Assembly (NCBI GenBank): GCA_020532085.1
Contig: JAJBAV010000003.1
Location: 43,934 to 107,933 of the forward strand
DNA: 64,000 nt
DNA from: Candidatus Cloacimonadota bacterium
Lineage (GTDB): Bacteria > Cloacimonadota > Cloacimonadia > Cloacimonadales > Cloacimonadaceae
Direction: 5' to 3'
Under the pieces are notes generated by a model. It did no database searches, was not told the DNA's origin, and was given only the letters and a program-made list of their open reading frames with translations. Made by a program: the position numbers and the translations under genes. Shown piece by piece: positions 35,107 to 43,627 of this stretch; position 1 is the first letter of the stretch; each line of letters starts with the position of its first letter.

Positions 35107-35154
35107 ACTATTAGATTGACTATTATATCTTATAATAGTTTGCGTAATAATAGT
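35107..35154 (+). promoter_or_regulatory. Probable PadR operator/promoter: four ACTATTATA-type half-sites
   Basis: ACTATTAGA (35107), ACTATTATA (35119), TATAATAGT (35131) and AATAATAGT (35146) form two direct and two inverted half-sites. The central pair is a perfect 9-bp inverted repeat around TCT. Start-to-start spacing is 12, 12 and 15 bases. The array ends 18 bases before the padR ATG and overlaps TTGACT at 35116-35121, so autorepression of the efflux operon is likely. Confidence 0.65.
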
Positions 35155-35172
35155 AGCCAAAGGAGTAAACGC

Positions 35173-35745
35173 ATGTCCAAACCGAAACTGGTGGTGCTGG
35201 GTTTTCTGCACCGGGCACCCATGTACGGATATCAGATCGGGCACGTCACCGAGAGCTTCGGCCTGCCCGTCTGGGCCGGGATCAAGCTGCCTTCGATCTA
35301 TAAAGCCTTGCAGGACCTGGACGCCTCCCAGCATATCCGGGGCGAACAGATCACCGAAGGCAACAATCCGCCCCGCACGGTGTTTCACATCAACGCCAAG
35401 GGCCGTAAATTCCTGGCCGAGATGGTGCGCCAGAATCTGAGCTCTGCCAGCGTCAACTCCCAGGATTGGTGGCTCACCCTCTCCTTTGCCTGGCAGACCG
35501 TATCCCGGGAATTTCTGGCGGAAGCCATCCAAAACCGGCTGGCGAAGCTGAAAAACAAGATGATGCGGGCCCAGGACAGCGTTTACCACGAATTGCCCGA
35601 AGTGGGCCAACTGCCCTTTACCCATAACCATATCCTGAACCTGGGGCTGCGCCACCACCGCGTGGAAATGCAGACCCTCAAAGAGCTTCTGGACGATGTT
35701 CTCACCAACGACCATCATGATTTTTTCACAGATAAAGGAGTGTGA
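35173..35745 (+). CDS. PadR-family transcriptional regulator
   Basis: 190 residues. The N-terminal winged helix (LVVLGFLHRAPMYGYQI, 7-23) and the C-terminal helical dimerisation region fit PadR repressors, which commonly control efflux pumps. AGGAG lies 8 bases before the ATG at 35173. It immediately precedes the tolC-like gene and probably represses its own operon through the inverted repeats at 35107-35154. Confidence 0.9.
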   Translation: MSKPKLVVLGFLHRAPMYGYQIGHVTESFGLPVWAGIKLPSIYKALQDLDASQHIRGEQITEGNNPPRTVFHINAKGRKFLAEMVRQNLSSASVNSQDWWLTLSFAWQTVSREFLAEAIQNRLAKLKNKMMRAQDSVYHELPEVGQLPFTHNHILNLGLRHHRVEMQTLKELLDDVLTNDHHDFFTDKGV

Positions 35746-35746
35746 T

Positions 35747-37102
35747 TTGAAACGCTTTATCACTTTATGCGTCCTGCTCGCGACCGCCGTTTTGGGAGCC
35801 CAGGCCACCGGCCGGCTCAGCCTGGAGGAAGCGCGGCAACTGGCTTTGCAAAACAACAACAGCTACCAGGCCAAACTCGCGGAGGTTGAAGCCGCGGATT
35901 GGAGCAGCAAAGCCGCCCTGAGTAGCTTTCTGCCCACCCTCAGCCTGGACGGCAACTGGCTTTACATGGAGCCAGCCCAGACCGTCATGTCCGGGACCAC
36001 GCCCATCACGTTGAACCACGATATCCGCAGCTTTGGCTTTTCGCTTTCCCAGCCCCTCTTTCTGGGCGGAAAGATCTGGCACGGCTACAAGATGGCCCAG
36101 CTCTCGCAGGAGATCAGCGCCTCCGGACTGGAAGCGCAGAAGCTGGCCACCCTCACTGAGCTGAACACCCTCTATCTCACGCTGCTCCAAACCCAGGACC
36201 TGCAAAAGATCTCGGACATGGACCGCCAGTCCGCCGAGCTCAATTTGCAGATCGCGCAGCTGAAGTACGACAATGGCCTGCTTTCCACCGCGGATTATCT
36301 GCGCTTCAAAAGCCAGCTGGCCTCCAAGGACGTTTCGCTGCTCCAGGCCCGCACCGCGCTCCAGCTTTCCCAGCTGAACCTGCGCAACTTTCTGAACCTG
36401 GATTATCTGCCCATCGCCGATGACCTGCCGGACAGCGACAACGACCCCCTCATCCTCGCCCTCGATTCCTATGACTCCGGCGCGACCCAAAACCTCAGCG
36501 CCGCCGCCCTCGCCGCCGGCAAGAACAACAACACAACGCTGAGCGTGCTGGAAAACAGCCTGGAACTCTCCCGGCGCAGTTACGAGATCAGCAAAGGCGC
36601 TTTTCTGCCCACCCTGATGCTCATCGGCAGCAGCGAGTTTTCTGAGAACGGGATCGACCGCTACAAGTTCGAGAGTTCCAGCCAGATCATCCTCAACGCC
36701 TCCATCCCCCTGCTGCCCCAACTGGGCAACTACGCCAACCTCCAAAAGGCGAAATTCAATTACCGCAAAGCCCAGCTGGAGGCTAAAACCGCCACCGATG
36801 GGATCCTGCTGGGCACCGAGGCGGCCGTCCTGAATCTGGTGAGCGCCGCCAAGCAGGTGCGGGCCTCCAAACTGGCCCTGGATTTCACCCGCCAGAGCTT
36901 TGAGCAGCTGCAGCAGCGCTTCCGCATGGACCTCATCTCACCCAAGGACCTGCTGGACGCCGAACTGATGCTCTCCGCAGCCCGAATTGCTTATTCCAAC
37001 TCAATTTACAACTATCACAAAACCCGCGTCAGCCTGATGCAGACCATCGGCATCTCCGACGCCGCCACCCTCGACGAAATGATCTTTACGGGAGTAAAAT
37101 AA
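35747..37102 (+). CDS. TolC-family outer-membrane efflux protein
   Basis: 451 residues: a signal peptide ending at AQA (about residue 18) and two repeated OEP segments with long helices (SLEEARQLALQNN; LDFTRQSFEQLQQRFRMDLISPKDLLDAE). The start is a TTG at 35747, one base past the PadR stop, with AAAGGAG 6 bases upstream; the open frame before it overlaps padR and has no start signal. It would be the outer-membrane channel of the tripartite RND pump encoded next. Confidence 0.9.
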   Translation: MKRFITLCVLLATAVLGAQATGRLSLEEARQLALQNNNSYQAKLAEVEAADWSSKAALSSFLPTLSLDGNWLYMEPAQTVMSGTTPITLNHDIRSFGFSLSQPLFLGGKIWHGYKMAQLSQEISASGLEAQKLATLTELNTLYLTLLQTQDLQKISDMDRQSAELNLQIAQLKYDNGLLSTADYLRFKSQLASKDVSLLQARTALQLSQLNLRNFLNLDYLPIADDLPDSDNDPLILALDSYDSGATQNLSAAALAAGKNNNTTLSVLENSLELSRRSYEISKGAFLPTLMLIGSSEFSENGIDRYKFESSSQIILNASIPLLPQLGNYANLQKAKFNYRKAQLEAKTATDGILLGTEAAVLNLVSAAKQVRASKLALDFTRQSFEQLQQRFRMDLISPKDLLDAELMLSAARIAYSNSIYNYHKTRVSLMQTIGISDAATLDEMIFTGVK

Positions 37103-38173
37103 ATGAAAAGACAGCTTTTGACCCTGGCCCTGATCCTGCTGCTGGCCCTCACCGCCTGCGGCAAAAGAGGCAAAGACGCCCCAGACACGGCGGAGGACAT
37201 CCAGCCGGTGACGGTGGAAGAACTCAGCCTCAAGGAACTCGACGATTTCATAACCGTCTCCGGAAAACTGGAGGGAGCGGACACCTTCACCATGAGCAGC
37301 GAGGCCTCCGGACTGGTGCTGCAAGTGAGCAAAAAACTGGGCGACCGCGTGAGCAAAGGCGAAAGCCTGGGCCGCATGGACAACCAGGCCTATGTGGACC
37401 GTCTGGCCCAGGCTGAGGCTGGACTGGCCTCCGCCGAGGCGAATCTGAGAACGGCCACCCAAAATAAGACCTTCGCCAACAACGCGCTGGACCAGAAACT
37501 GATCTCCCAGGCCGAATACAACAACGCTGTTTCGGCCTACAACAGCGCCATGGCCGCCCGGGACGGCGCCAAAGCCGGAGTCGAGCAGGCCCACGCCGCC
37601 AGAAACGGTTCGCTGCTCCTTGCCCCCGCCTCCGGAGTGATCTCCAGTCTGAACGTGGCCTCCGGCCAGTTTGTGGCGGCCGGGATGCCCGTGGCCACCA
37701 TCGTCAGCGAAGGCCGTCTCATCCTCAAGACCGGCGTGGGCGAAAGCCAGATCTCCAGGCTTCAGAAAGGCCAAAGCGCCGAGATCAGCTATCCCGGCCT
37801 GGCCAACCCGCTGTCCGGAAAGGTCCGCGGCTTCGGGATCAGCCCCCTGCCCAATTCCGCCACCTATCCCGTCGAGATCGAGATCTCCGGCTCCCAGGGC
37901 CTCCTGCCCGGAATGGTGGTAACCGCGAAGATTCTCACCGACCGCTACAGCGACCTGCTCTACTCCTCCCTCACCTATTTTTCCAACGAATTTGGCCGCA
38001 GCTACGCTTACGTGGTTGACGCCCAAAACATCGCCCACAAGCGCGAAGTCAAGCTGGGCCGCGTGATCGGGGAACATGTGCTGATAGAATCCGGTGTGAG
38101 CCCTGGCGACAAGATCGTCACCAGCGGCGCGGAAAACCTGGAGGAAGGCAGCAAAGTGGAGATCAGGAAATAG
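37103..38173 (+). CDS. RND-type membrane fusion protein (periplasmic adaptor), lipoprotein
   Basis: 356 residues. The signal sequence carries a lipobox with C19 (LALTAC). Barrel-sandwich/lipoyl halves (GLVLQVSKKLGDRVSKGE and LLAPASGVISSLNVASGQFV) flank a coiled-coil hairpin. The C-terminal beta-barrel ends with ...GAENLEEGSKVEI. Translation starts on the base after the upstream stop. It connects the TolC-like channel and the RND transporter. Confidence 0.93.
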   Translation: MKRQLLTLALILLLALTACGKRGKDAPDTAEDIQPVTVEELSLKELDDFITVSGKLEGADTFTMSSEASGLVLQVSKKLGDRVSKGESLGRMDNQAYVDRLAQAEAGLASAEANLRTATQNKTFANNALDQKLISQAEYNNAVSAYNSAMAARDGAKAGVEQAHAARNGSLLLAPASGVISSLNVASGQFVAAGMPVATIVSEGRLILKTGVGESQISRLQKGQSAEISYPGLANPLSGKVRGFGISPLPNSATYPVEIEISGSQGLLPGMVVTAKILTDRYSDLLYSSLTYFSNEFGRSYAYVVDAQNIAHKREVKLGRVIGEHVLIESGVSPGDKIVTSGAENLEEGSKVEIRK

Positions 38174-38176
38174 CCG

Positions 38177-41100
38177 ATGAAAGTAGCCGAAACCGCCATC
38201 AAGTACTCCATCCTGATCAACCTGCTGGTGATCGCCATCGTGATCATGGGGGTGTTTTCCCTGATCCGCCTGCCCCGCGAGGAATTCCCCGCCGTGGAAT
38301 TCGGCCGGGTGCTGGTGATCACCGTCTATCCCGGCGTTTCCGCCGAAGAGATAGAACAGCTGGTGACCAACAAGGTGGAAACCGAACTCAACGACCTGCC
38401 CAACCTCGACAATATCCAAAGCTCCTCGGAGGAGGGCCGCTCCACCGTTTCGGTCTCATTCGACACCAGCGTGGATTCCGAAGAGGCCTACGACCTCGTT
38501 TCCCGCGAGATTAGCAAGCTCTCCGACCTCCCCAGCGACGCCCTCGACCCCATCGTGATCCGCCTGGCCATGCGTGAGCTGAACCCCATCGCCCAAGTGG
38601 TGATCGGCGGCGATTTCCAGCCCCTCGCCCTGCGCGAACTTGCCGATGACCTCAAAGACGGCATCCTGCGCGTGAAAGATGTTTCCAAGGTGGAACTGGT
38701 GGGCGCCCGCGACCATCAGATCTGGGTGGATGTGGACCAAGCCAGGATCGATGCCTATGGCCTCAGCCTCAGCGACGTCTCGGCCGTGCTGCAGGGCCGC
38801 AACCTAAACATCCCCGGAGGCACCGCCAAATACGGCAAATCCGAATTCCTCGTGCGCACCCTCGGCCAGTTCAACTCCACCGAGGAGATAGCCCGCATGA
38901 TCGTGACCTCAGACACCTCCGGCCGCGCCATCCGCATCGCCGACGTCGCCACCGTGCGCGACACCCTCTCCAAGATGCAGACCCGCGCCAAACTCAACGG
39001 CCAGGAAGGCATCAGCATCTTTCTCTATAAACAGGGTGACGGCAACATCATCTCCATCATGGACGACGTGCGCGCCTACATCGCCGAGTTCGAGAAAACC
39101 CATCCCGGCGCCCAGATCAGCGTGCGCAACGACGGCTCGATCGACGTGAAGAACGGTATCGGTGCCCTCGGGACCAACGCCGTGATCGGCATCCTGCTCG
39201 TCTTCGCCGCCCTTTTCATCTTCCTGGGCTGGCGCAACGCGGCCTTTGCCTCCACCGGCATCCCCATCGCCATGCTGATCACCTTCATCGTGATCCCCCT
39301 CTTCAACATCACCCTCAACAACCTCACCATTTTCGGCCTGATCATCGTGGTGGGCATGATCGTGGACAATTCCATCGTGGTGCTGGAAAACATCCACCGC
39401 TACCGGGAACTGGGATTTGACCACAAATCCTCCATCTCGGAAGGTGTCAACCAGGTGATCTCGCCGGTTTTTGCCTCCACCCTCACCACAGTGGCGGCCT
39501 TCATGCCAATGCTGCTCACAGGAGGCATCATGGGCCAGTTCCTCTCCGTGTTTCCCATCGTGGTCACCGTGGCCTTGCTCGCCTCCTGGTTCCAGGCCAT
39601 GGTGATCCTGCCCACCAACGTCCATCAGTTCGGGCATCGCCTGGAAGCCAAGGAAGACCGCACCACCAGGCTCATCCGCCCGCTGAACAAACTCTACCGC
39701 CGCATCATCACCAAGGCCCTGCACCGGCGCGGACCGGTGATAGGTTCTGTGGTGGGGCTGCTCATCCTCTCCTTTGTGGTGCTGGGCAGCGGCGCCATCC
39801 CCTTCGAATTCTTCCCTTCCTCGCTTTCCCAAACCATCCCGCTGGAACTGCACACGCCAGTGGGCACCTCTCTGGAAGAAACGGACAGGATCGTCGGACT
39901 GGTGGAACAGCATATCCTTTCCATGAAACAGAAGGAAGACATCGAGTTCGTGGTAAGCAACGTGGGCTCCCTCAGCAGCGAGGGGCTGCGTGACAACAAG
40001 ACCTCGAACGCCGCTGTCAGCATCGACCTGGTGCCCCTTAAAGAGATGAAATACACCCACGAGGAAATCAAAAGCGAAATCCGCCGCTATCTGGACACCC
40101 TGCCCGGACTCTACACCTACAAATTCGGCCAGGCCCAGGCGGGACCCCCCATCGGTCAGGATATCGACATCCGCGTCAAGGGCCAGAGCCTCGAACGCCT
40201 TGCCTACATCGGCGATGTGGTGCAGTCCAATCTGAAAAAGATCCCCGGCGTGGAAGACATCGACGACAGCTTCGACGAAGGCAAGATGGAGGCCCGCATC
40301 TCGCTCGACCAGGAAAAGCTCTCCATGTATTCCCTCAGCGTGGCCCAGGTGGCATCAGCCATCCGCATGGCCAGCACAGGCAGCGAAGTTACCCAGTTCC
40401 GCGGCAATGGCGTGGACGAAATCCCCATCCTGGTGAAGCTCAATGACCGCTATACCCAGGAACTCGAAGCCCTCAAGGACCTTAAGATCCGCTCCCGCAC
40501 CGGCAGCCTCATCGCCATCCGCGACCTCGCCACCTTCGAGATCAGCAGCAGCATCTCCCGCATCGGACACTACGACGGCAACCGCGTGATCTCTGTCACC
40601 GCCGCCGTGGGTGAATATACCGAAGGCGGAAAAACCCGCAAGCGCACCACCTCCGAAGTGATCAACCTCCTCACCGGCGACAGGCTGCGCGGCACCAAGG
40701 GAACGCTTTCCAGCTTCGAACAGCGTTTCCCCGGCTACACCCTGGAATTCGGCGGCATCCGCGAACAGCAGACAGAATCCTACACCTCGCTTGCCTACGG
40801 CTTCCTGATCGCCCTGCTGGCCATCTTCGCCATCCTCGCCTCGCAGTTCCGCAGCTATGTGCAGCCCCTCATAGTGATGGCCACCATCCCCTTCGCCTTC
40901 ATCGGAGTGATCATCGGCCTGCTGGTAACCGGGCTCTCTTTCTCGCTGAACACCATGCTCTCCGTGGTCGCCCTCGCCGGCGTGGTGGTCAACAACGCCA
41001 TCCTGCTCATCGATTTCATAAATACAGAACGCGAAAAGGGTGTGGACCGCTGGCACGCCATCATCAACAGCGGCGGCGCCAGATTGCGCCCCATCTTGCT

Positions 41101-41353
41101 CACCACCGCCACCACCGTGGCCGGGATGCTGCCCCTGGTCTTTTCCGGCGATCCCTCCTCCCAGGCCTGGCGCCCGCTGGCCGTGAGCTTTGTCTTCGGC
41201 CTCACATTCTCCACCCTTATCACCCTCTTCGTGATCCCGGTGATGTACAGCGCCGTCGATTCCTTGTTCGGCCGCTTCAAAATGACCCGCTTCACCGAAC
41301 ACACCAAGTTCACCGAAGCCATCACCGCGGAGGAGGAAAGCGGCCACAGCTGA
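38177..41353 (+). CDS. RND multidrug efflux transporter (AcrB/MdtB-like)
   Basis: 1058 residues with TM1 near 12-30, a large periplasmic loop, TM2-6 near 330-480, TM7, a second loop and TM8-12 near 870-1030. The TM4 proton-relay motif is VGMIVDNSIVVLENIHR, so the pair is D-N rather than the D-D of AcrB, as in many HAE-1-like members. Second-half TM10 has VVALAGVVVNNAILLIDFIN. It follows the adaptor by 3 bases, completing the padR-tolC-MFP-RND operon. Substrate is unknown; candidates are hydrophobic drugs, bile-like compounds or lipids. Confidence 0.94.
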   Translation: MKVAETAIKYSILINLLVIAIVIMGVFSLIRLPREEFPAVEFGRVLVITVYPGVSAEEIEQLVTNKVETELNDLPNLDNIQSSSEEGRSTVSVSFDTSVDSEEAYDLVSREISKLSDLPSDALDPIVIRLAMRELNPIAQVVIGGDFQPLALRELADDLKDGILRVKDVSKVELVGARDHQIWVDVDQARIDAYGLSLSDVSAVLQGRNLNIPGGTAKYGKSEFLVRTLGQFNSTEEIARMIVTSDTSGRAIRIADVATVRDTLSKMQTRAKLNGQEGISIFLYKQGDGNIISIMDDVRAYIAEFEKTHPGAQISVRNDGSIDVKNGIGALGTNAVIGILLVFAALFIFLGWRNAAFASTGIPIAMLITFIVIPLFNITLNNLTIFGLIIVVGMIVDNSIVVLENIHRYRELGFDHKSSISEGVNQVISPVFASTLTTVAAFMPMLLTGGIMGQFLSVFPIVVTVALLASWFQAMVILPTNVHQFGHRLEAKEDRTTRLIRPLNKLYRRIITKALHRRGPVIGSVVGLLILSFVVLGSGAIPFEFFPSSLSQTIPLELHTPVGTSLEETDRIVGLVEQHILSMKQKEDIEFVVSNVGSLSSEGLRDNKTSNAAVSIDLVPLKEMKYTHEEIKSEIRRYLDTLPGLYTYKFGQAQAGPPIGQDIDIRVKGQSLERLAYIGDVVQSNLKKIPGVEDIDDSFDEGKMEARISLDQEKLSMYSLSVAQVASAIRMASTGSEVTQFRGNGVDEIPILVKLNDRYTQELEALKDLKIRSRTGSLIAIRDLATFEISSSISRIGHYDGNRVISVTAAVGEYTEGGKTRKRTTSEVINLLTGDRLRGTKGTLSSFEQRFPGYTLEFGGIREQQTESYTSLAYGFLIALLAIFAILASQFRSYVQPLIVMATIPFAFIGVIIGLLVTGLSFSLNTMLSVVALAGVVVNNAILLIDFINTEREKGVDRWHAIINSGGARLRPILLTTATTVAGMLPLVFSGDPSSQAWRPLAVSFVFGLTFSTLITLFVIPVMYSAVDSLFGRFKMTRFTEHTKFTEAITAEEESGHS

Positions 41354-41380
41354 CCCCATTGAACCAATGACAAACAATGC

Positions 41381-41420
41381 GGCCAGGGCGGGGATGCCCC
41401 CCCGCCTTGGCCCCGTCTTT
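41381..41420 (+). terminator. Probable terminator of the RND efflux operon
   Basis: A 13-bp stem (GGCCAGGGCGGGG with CCCCGCCTTGGCC, one mismatch) followed by CCGTCTTT. It lies 28 bases after the RND stop. The T-tract is short. Confidence 0.6.
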
Positions 41421-41462
41421 CATTCGGTTTCGCGGAAATCTCCTCTGAGAGATTTCTGCCTT

Positions 41463-41553
41463 CGCCCCCAATATCAATACGGTATCAATACGGAATCATT
41501 ACGGATGAAATCCGTATTGATTCCGTATTGATACCGTATTGATATTGGGGGCG
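41463..41553. repeat. 91-bp palindrome, copy A (three 11-bp repeats per arm)
   Basis: Arms 41463-41506 and 41510-41553 pair with one mismatch around a GAA loop. Each arm contains two copies of TATCAATACGG and one AATCAATACGG-type unit, capped by CGCCCCCAA. Followed by GACGCGGGTTTTTGCCTGGAT, which is also found after copy B at 54067. Confidence 0.9.
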
Positions 41554-41744
41554 ACGCGGGTTTTTGCCTGGATACAGAATTGGTATCAGGCGCTCTTTTT
41601 CAAACTGAGAAGCTGGATTAATCGGCTAAGCACAGAACTTGCACCCGTCCAGCCTCGAATTGTCATTCCAGGCGGTGAAACTGATGCCCGCCTACCCTGA
41701 CACCCGCCAACCCGAGTCCAGCAAAGTGGGAAAGCACTTTTAGA

Positions 41745-41750
41745 TTGACA
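41745..41750 (+). promoter_or_regulatory. Candidate -35 element of the ABC exporter operon
   Basis: TTGACAAAATG, 126 bases upstream of the first ABC gene; the distance is longer than for the other elements. Confidence 0.3.
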
Positions 41751-41875
41751 AAATGGGACTTCGGAGGAGTTTGGCGCGCACTGTGTGGGTATTGTCAACG
41801 GAAGGTGGAAATCTCTCTTTCGCAGATCAGGAAGGGATTTCCGGCTTGCGTTGAAAATATCAACAGGGAGAACGA

Positions 41876-43627
41876 ATGCGTACATTTGACGCCATTCTTC
41901 CATATCTGAAGAAGAGTTATGGCAGAATAGCCGGGGGCATAGTGATGCTGATCCTGGTGGACGTGGTGCAGCTGATCACGCCCCGGGTGATGCAATACGC
42001 CATCGACAGCATCCAGGAGCGGCGGATCACCTCCACGGGCCTGATCTGGGTGGCCCTGCTCATCATTGGGCTGGCGCTGGCGGTGATGGTCCTGCGCTAT
42101 TTCTGGCGGATCCTGATCATCGGCAACTCCTTCCGGATCGAGAAATATCTGCGGCAGGATTTTTACAACCACCTGCTGAAGCTATCCCAGAACTTTTTCA
42201 ACCGCAGCAAGACCGGCGACTTGATGGCCTATGCCACCAACGACCTGAACGCCGTGCGGATGCTCTTTGGCATGGGACTGATCGCGGCGATGGACATCGT
42301 GCTGATGACGATCGCCAGCTTCAGTTTCATGGGCTCGATCGACTGGCGGCTCACGGGGTTGGCGGTGCTGCCGATGCCCATCCTCACCATCACCATCACC
42401 ATTTTCGGCAAGAAGATGCACAAGAGCTTCTTCCGGGTGCAAAAAAGTTTCGCCAGCCTTTCCGGCGCGATCCAGGAAAGCATCTCCGGGATCCGCATCG
42501 TGAAAGCCTTTGGGCAGGAAAAACCGGAGCTGGACAAGGTGGACGAGGTTTCCTGGCAATATGTGCAGGAAAACATCCGCATGGCCAAAATCGCGGGCTT
42601 TTTCCACCCCTTCCAGAGCCTGATCATCAGCCTTTCGATGATCATCACCCTCTATTTCGGCGGGCGCGCCGCCATCCGGGGCGACATCACCATCGGGCAG
42701 TTCATTGCCTTCTTCCAGTATCTGGGCATGCTGGTCTGGCCGATGATCGCCATCGGCTGGATCGTGGACATGTACCAGCGCGGCACGGCTTCGCTGAAGC
42801 GGCTGAACGAGATCTTCCAAACCGTTCCGGAGATCGACGACAGCGAGGCTGATCCCGGCATCAAATCTTTGCAGGGCAACATCGAGATCCGCGACCTCAG
42901 CTTCCGCTACGGCGACAAGCTGCCCCTGATCTTCGACGCCATCAGCACCTCCATCTCCGACGGCAAGACCCTGGCCGTGGTGGGACCCACCGGCTGCGGC
43001 AAAACCACCCTGATCGAACTGCTGGTGCGCATCTACGAGCCGCCCAAGGGCAGCATCCTGATCGACGGACACCTGCTGCACAGGATCCCGTTGAACGTGC
43101 TGCGGCGCGACATGGTCTTGGTGCCGCAGGACATCTTCCTCTTTTCCGACACCATCTCGAACAACATCCGCCTGGGCAGCCCGGAAACAAGCACCGAAGA
43201 GGTTTTGGAGGCGGCCAGGATGGCCCAGATCCACGACGAGGTGATGGATTTTGAGCACAAGTTCGACACTGTGATCGGCGAACGCGGCGTAACCCTCTCC
43301 GGAGGCCAGAAACAGCGCGTGGCCATCGCCCGGGCCCTGCTCACCAATCCCGAGATCCTGATCCTGGACGACGCCCTCTCCGCCGTGGACACCAAAACCG
43401 AGCGCTTCATCCTGGAAAAACTGATCGAGACCCGCAAAGGCAAAACCACCATCATCATCGCCCACCGCATCTCCTCGATCCAGCACGCCGACCTCATCAT
43501 CGTGCTGGGCGAAGGCAAGATCACCGAGCGCGGCACCCACGATGAACTGGTCGCGCAAGGTGGGCTTTACCACGAACTTTACGAGAAACAGCGCATCCGG
43601 GCCCGCCTGGAAGGGGAGGAGTTATGA
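41876..43627 (+). CDS. ABC exporter half-transporter 1 (MdlA/YheI-like)
   Basis: 583 residues: six TM helices in the first 320, then an ATPase with Walker A GPTGCGKTTL, Q-loop VPQDIFLFSD, signature LSGGQKQR and Walker B ILILDDALSAVD. The residue after the Walker B aspartate is D where the catalytic E is expected, the hallmark of one degenerate site in heterodimeric exporters. ATG at 41876 has GGGAG 7 bases before it. It overlaps the second half-transporter by 4 bases; the two would form a drug or lipid exporter. Confidence 0.92.
   Translation: MRTFDAILPYLKKSYGRIAGGIVMLILVDVVQLITPRVMQYAIDSIQERRITSTGLIWVALLIIGLALAVMVLRYFWRILIIGNSFRIEKYLRQDFYNHLLKLSQNFFNRSKTGDLMAYATNDLNAVRMLFGMGLIAAMDIVLMTIASFSFMGSIDWRLTGLAVLPMPILTITITIFGKKMHKSFFRVQKSFASLSGAIQESISGIRIVKAFGQEKPELDKVDEVSWQYVQENIRMAKIAGFFHPFQSLIISLSMIITLYFGGRAAIRGDITIGQFIAFFQYLGMLVWPMIAIGWIVDMYQRGTASLKRLNEIFQTVPEIDDSEADPGIKSLQGNIEIRDLSFRYGDKLPLIFDAISTSISDGKTLAVVGPTGCGKTTLIELLVRIYEPPKGSILIDGHLLHRIPLNVLRRDMVLVPQDIFLFSDTISNNIRLGSPETSTEEVLEAARMAQIHDEVMDFEHKFDTVIGERGVTLSGGQKQRVAIARALLTNPEILILDDALSAVDTKTERFILEKLIETRKGKTTIIIAHRISSIQHADLIIVLGEGKITERGTHDELVAQGGLYHELYEKQRIRARLEGEEL

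Larger units (their letters stand above)
41354..41875. other. Intergenic region of 522 bp with hairpins and a long palindrome
   Basis: Contains the efflux terminator, a GAAATCTC/GAGATTTC hairpin (41435-41456), palindrome copy A, a solitary GGCGCTCTTTTTCAAACTGAG sequence near 41589 related to the MITE termini, and a TTGACA element at 41745. No gene. Confidence 0.7.

Noticed and set aside
37001..38419. Minus-strand open frame of 472 codons across the efflux adaptor gene and start of the RND gene
   Set aside because: Antisense to two certain genes; composition (His, Gln, Gly, Val) is the typical shadow of high-GC coding sequence.
41463..41553. CRISPR array suggested by repeated TATCAATACGG units
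   Set aside because: Units are 11 bp, directly adjacent without spacers, and mirrored in the second arm; no cas genes nearby.
42182..43573. Minus-strand open frame of 463 codons in the first ABC gene, with similar ones at 44464-45696, 47677-48645 and 38909-40060
   Set aside because: All are antisense shadows of recognised genes and show no family similarity.
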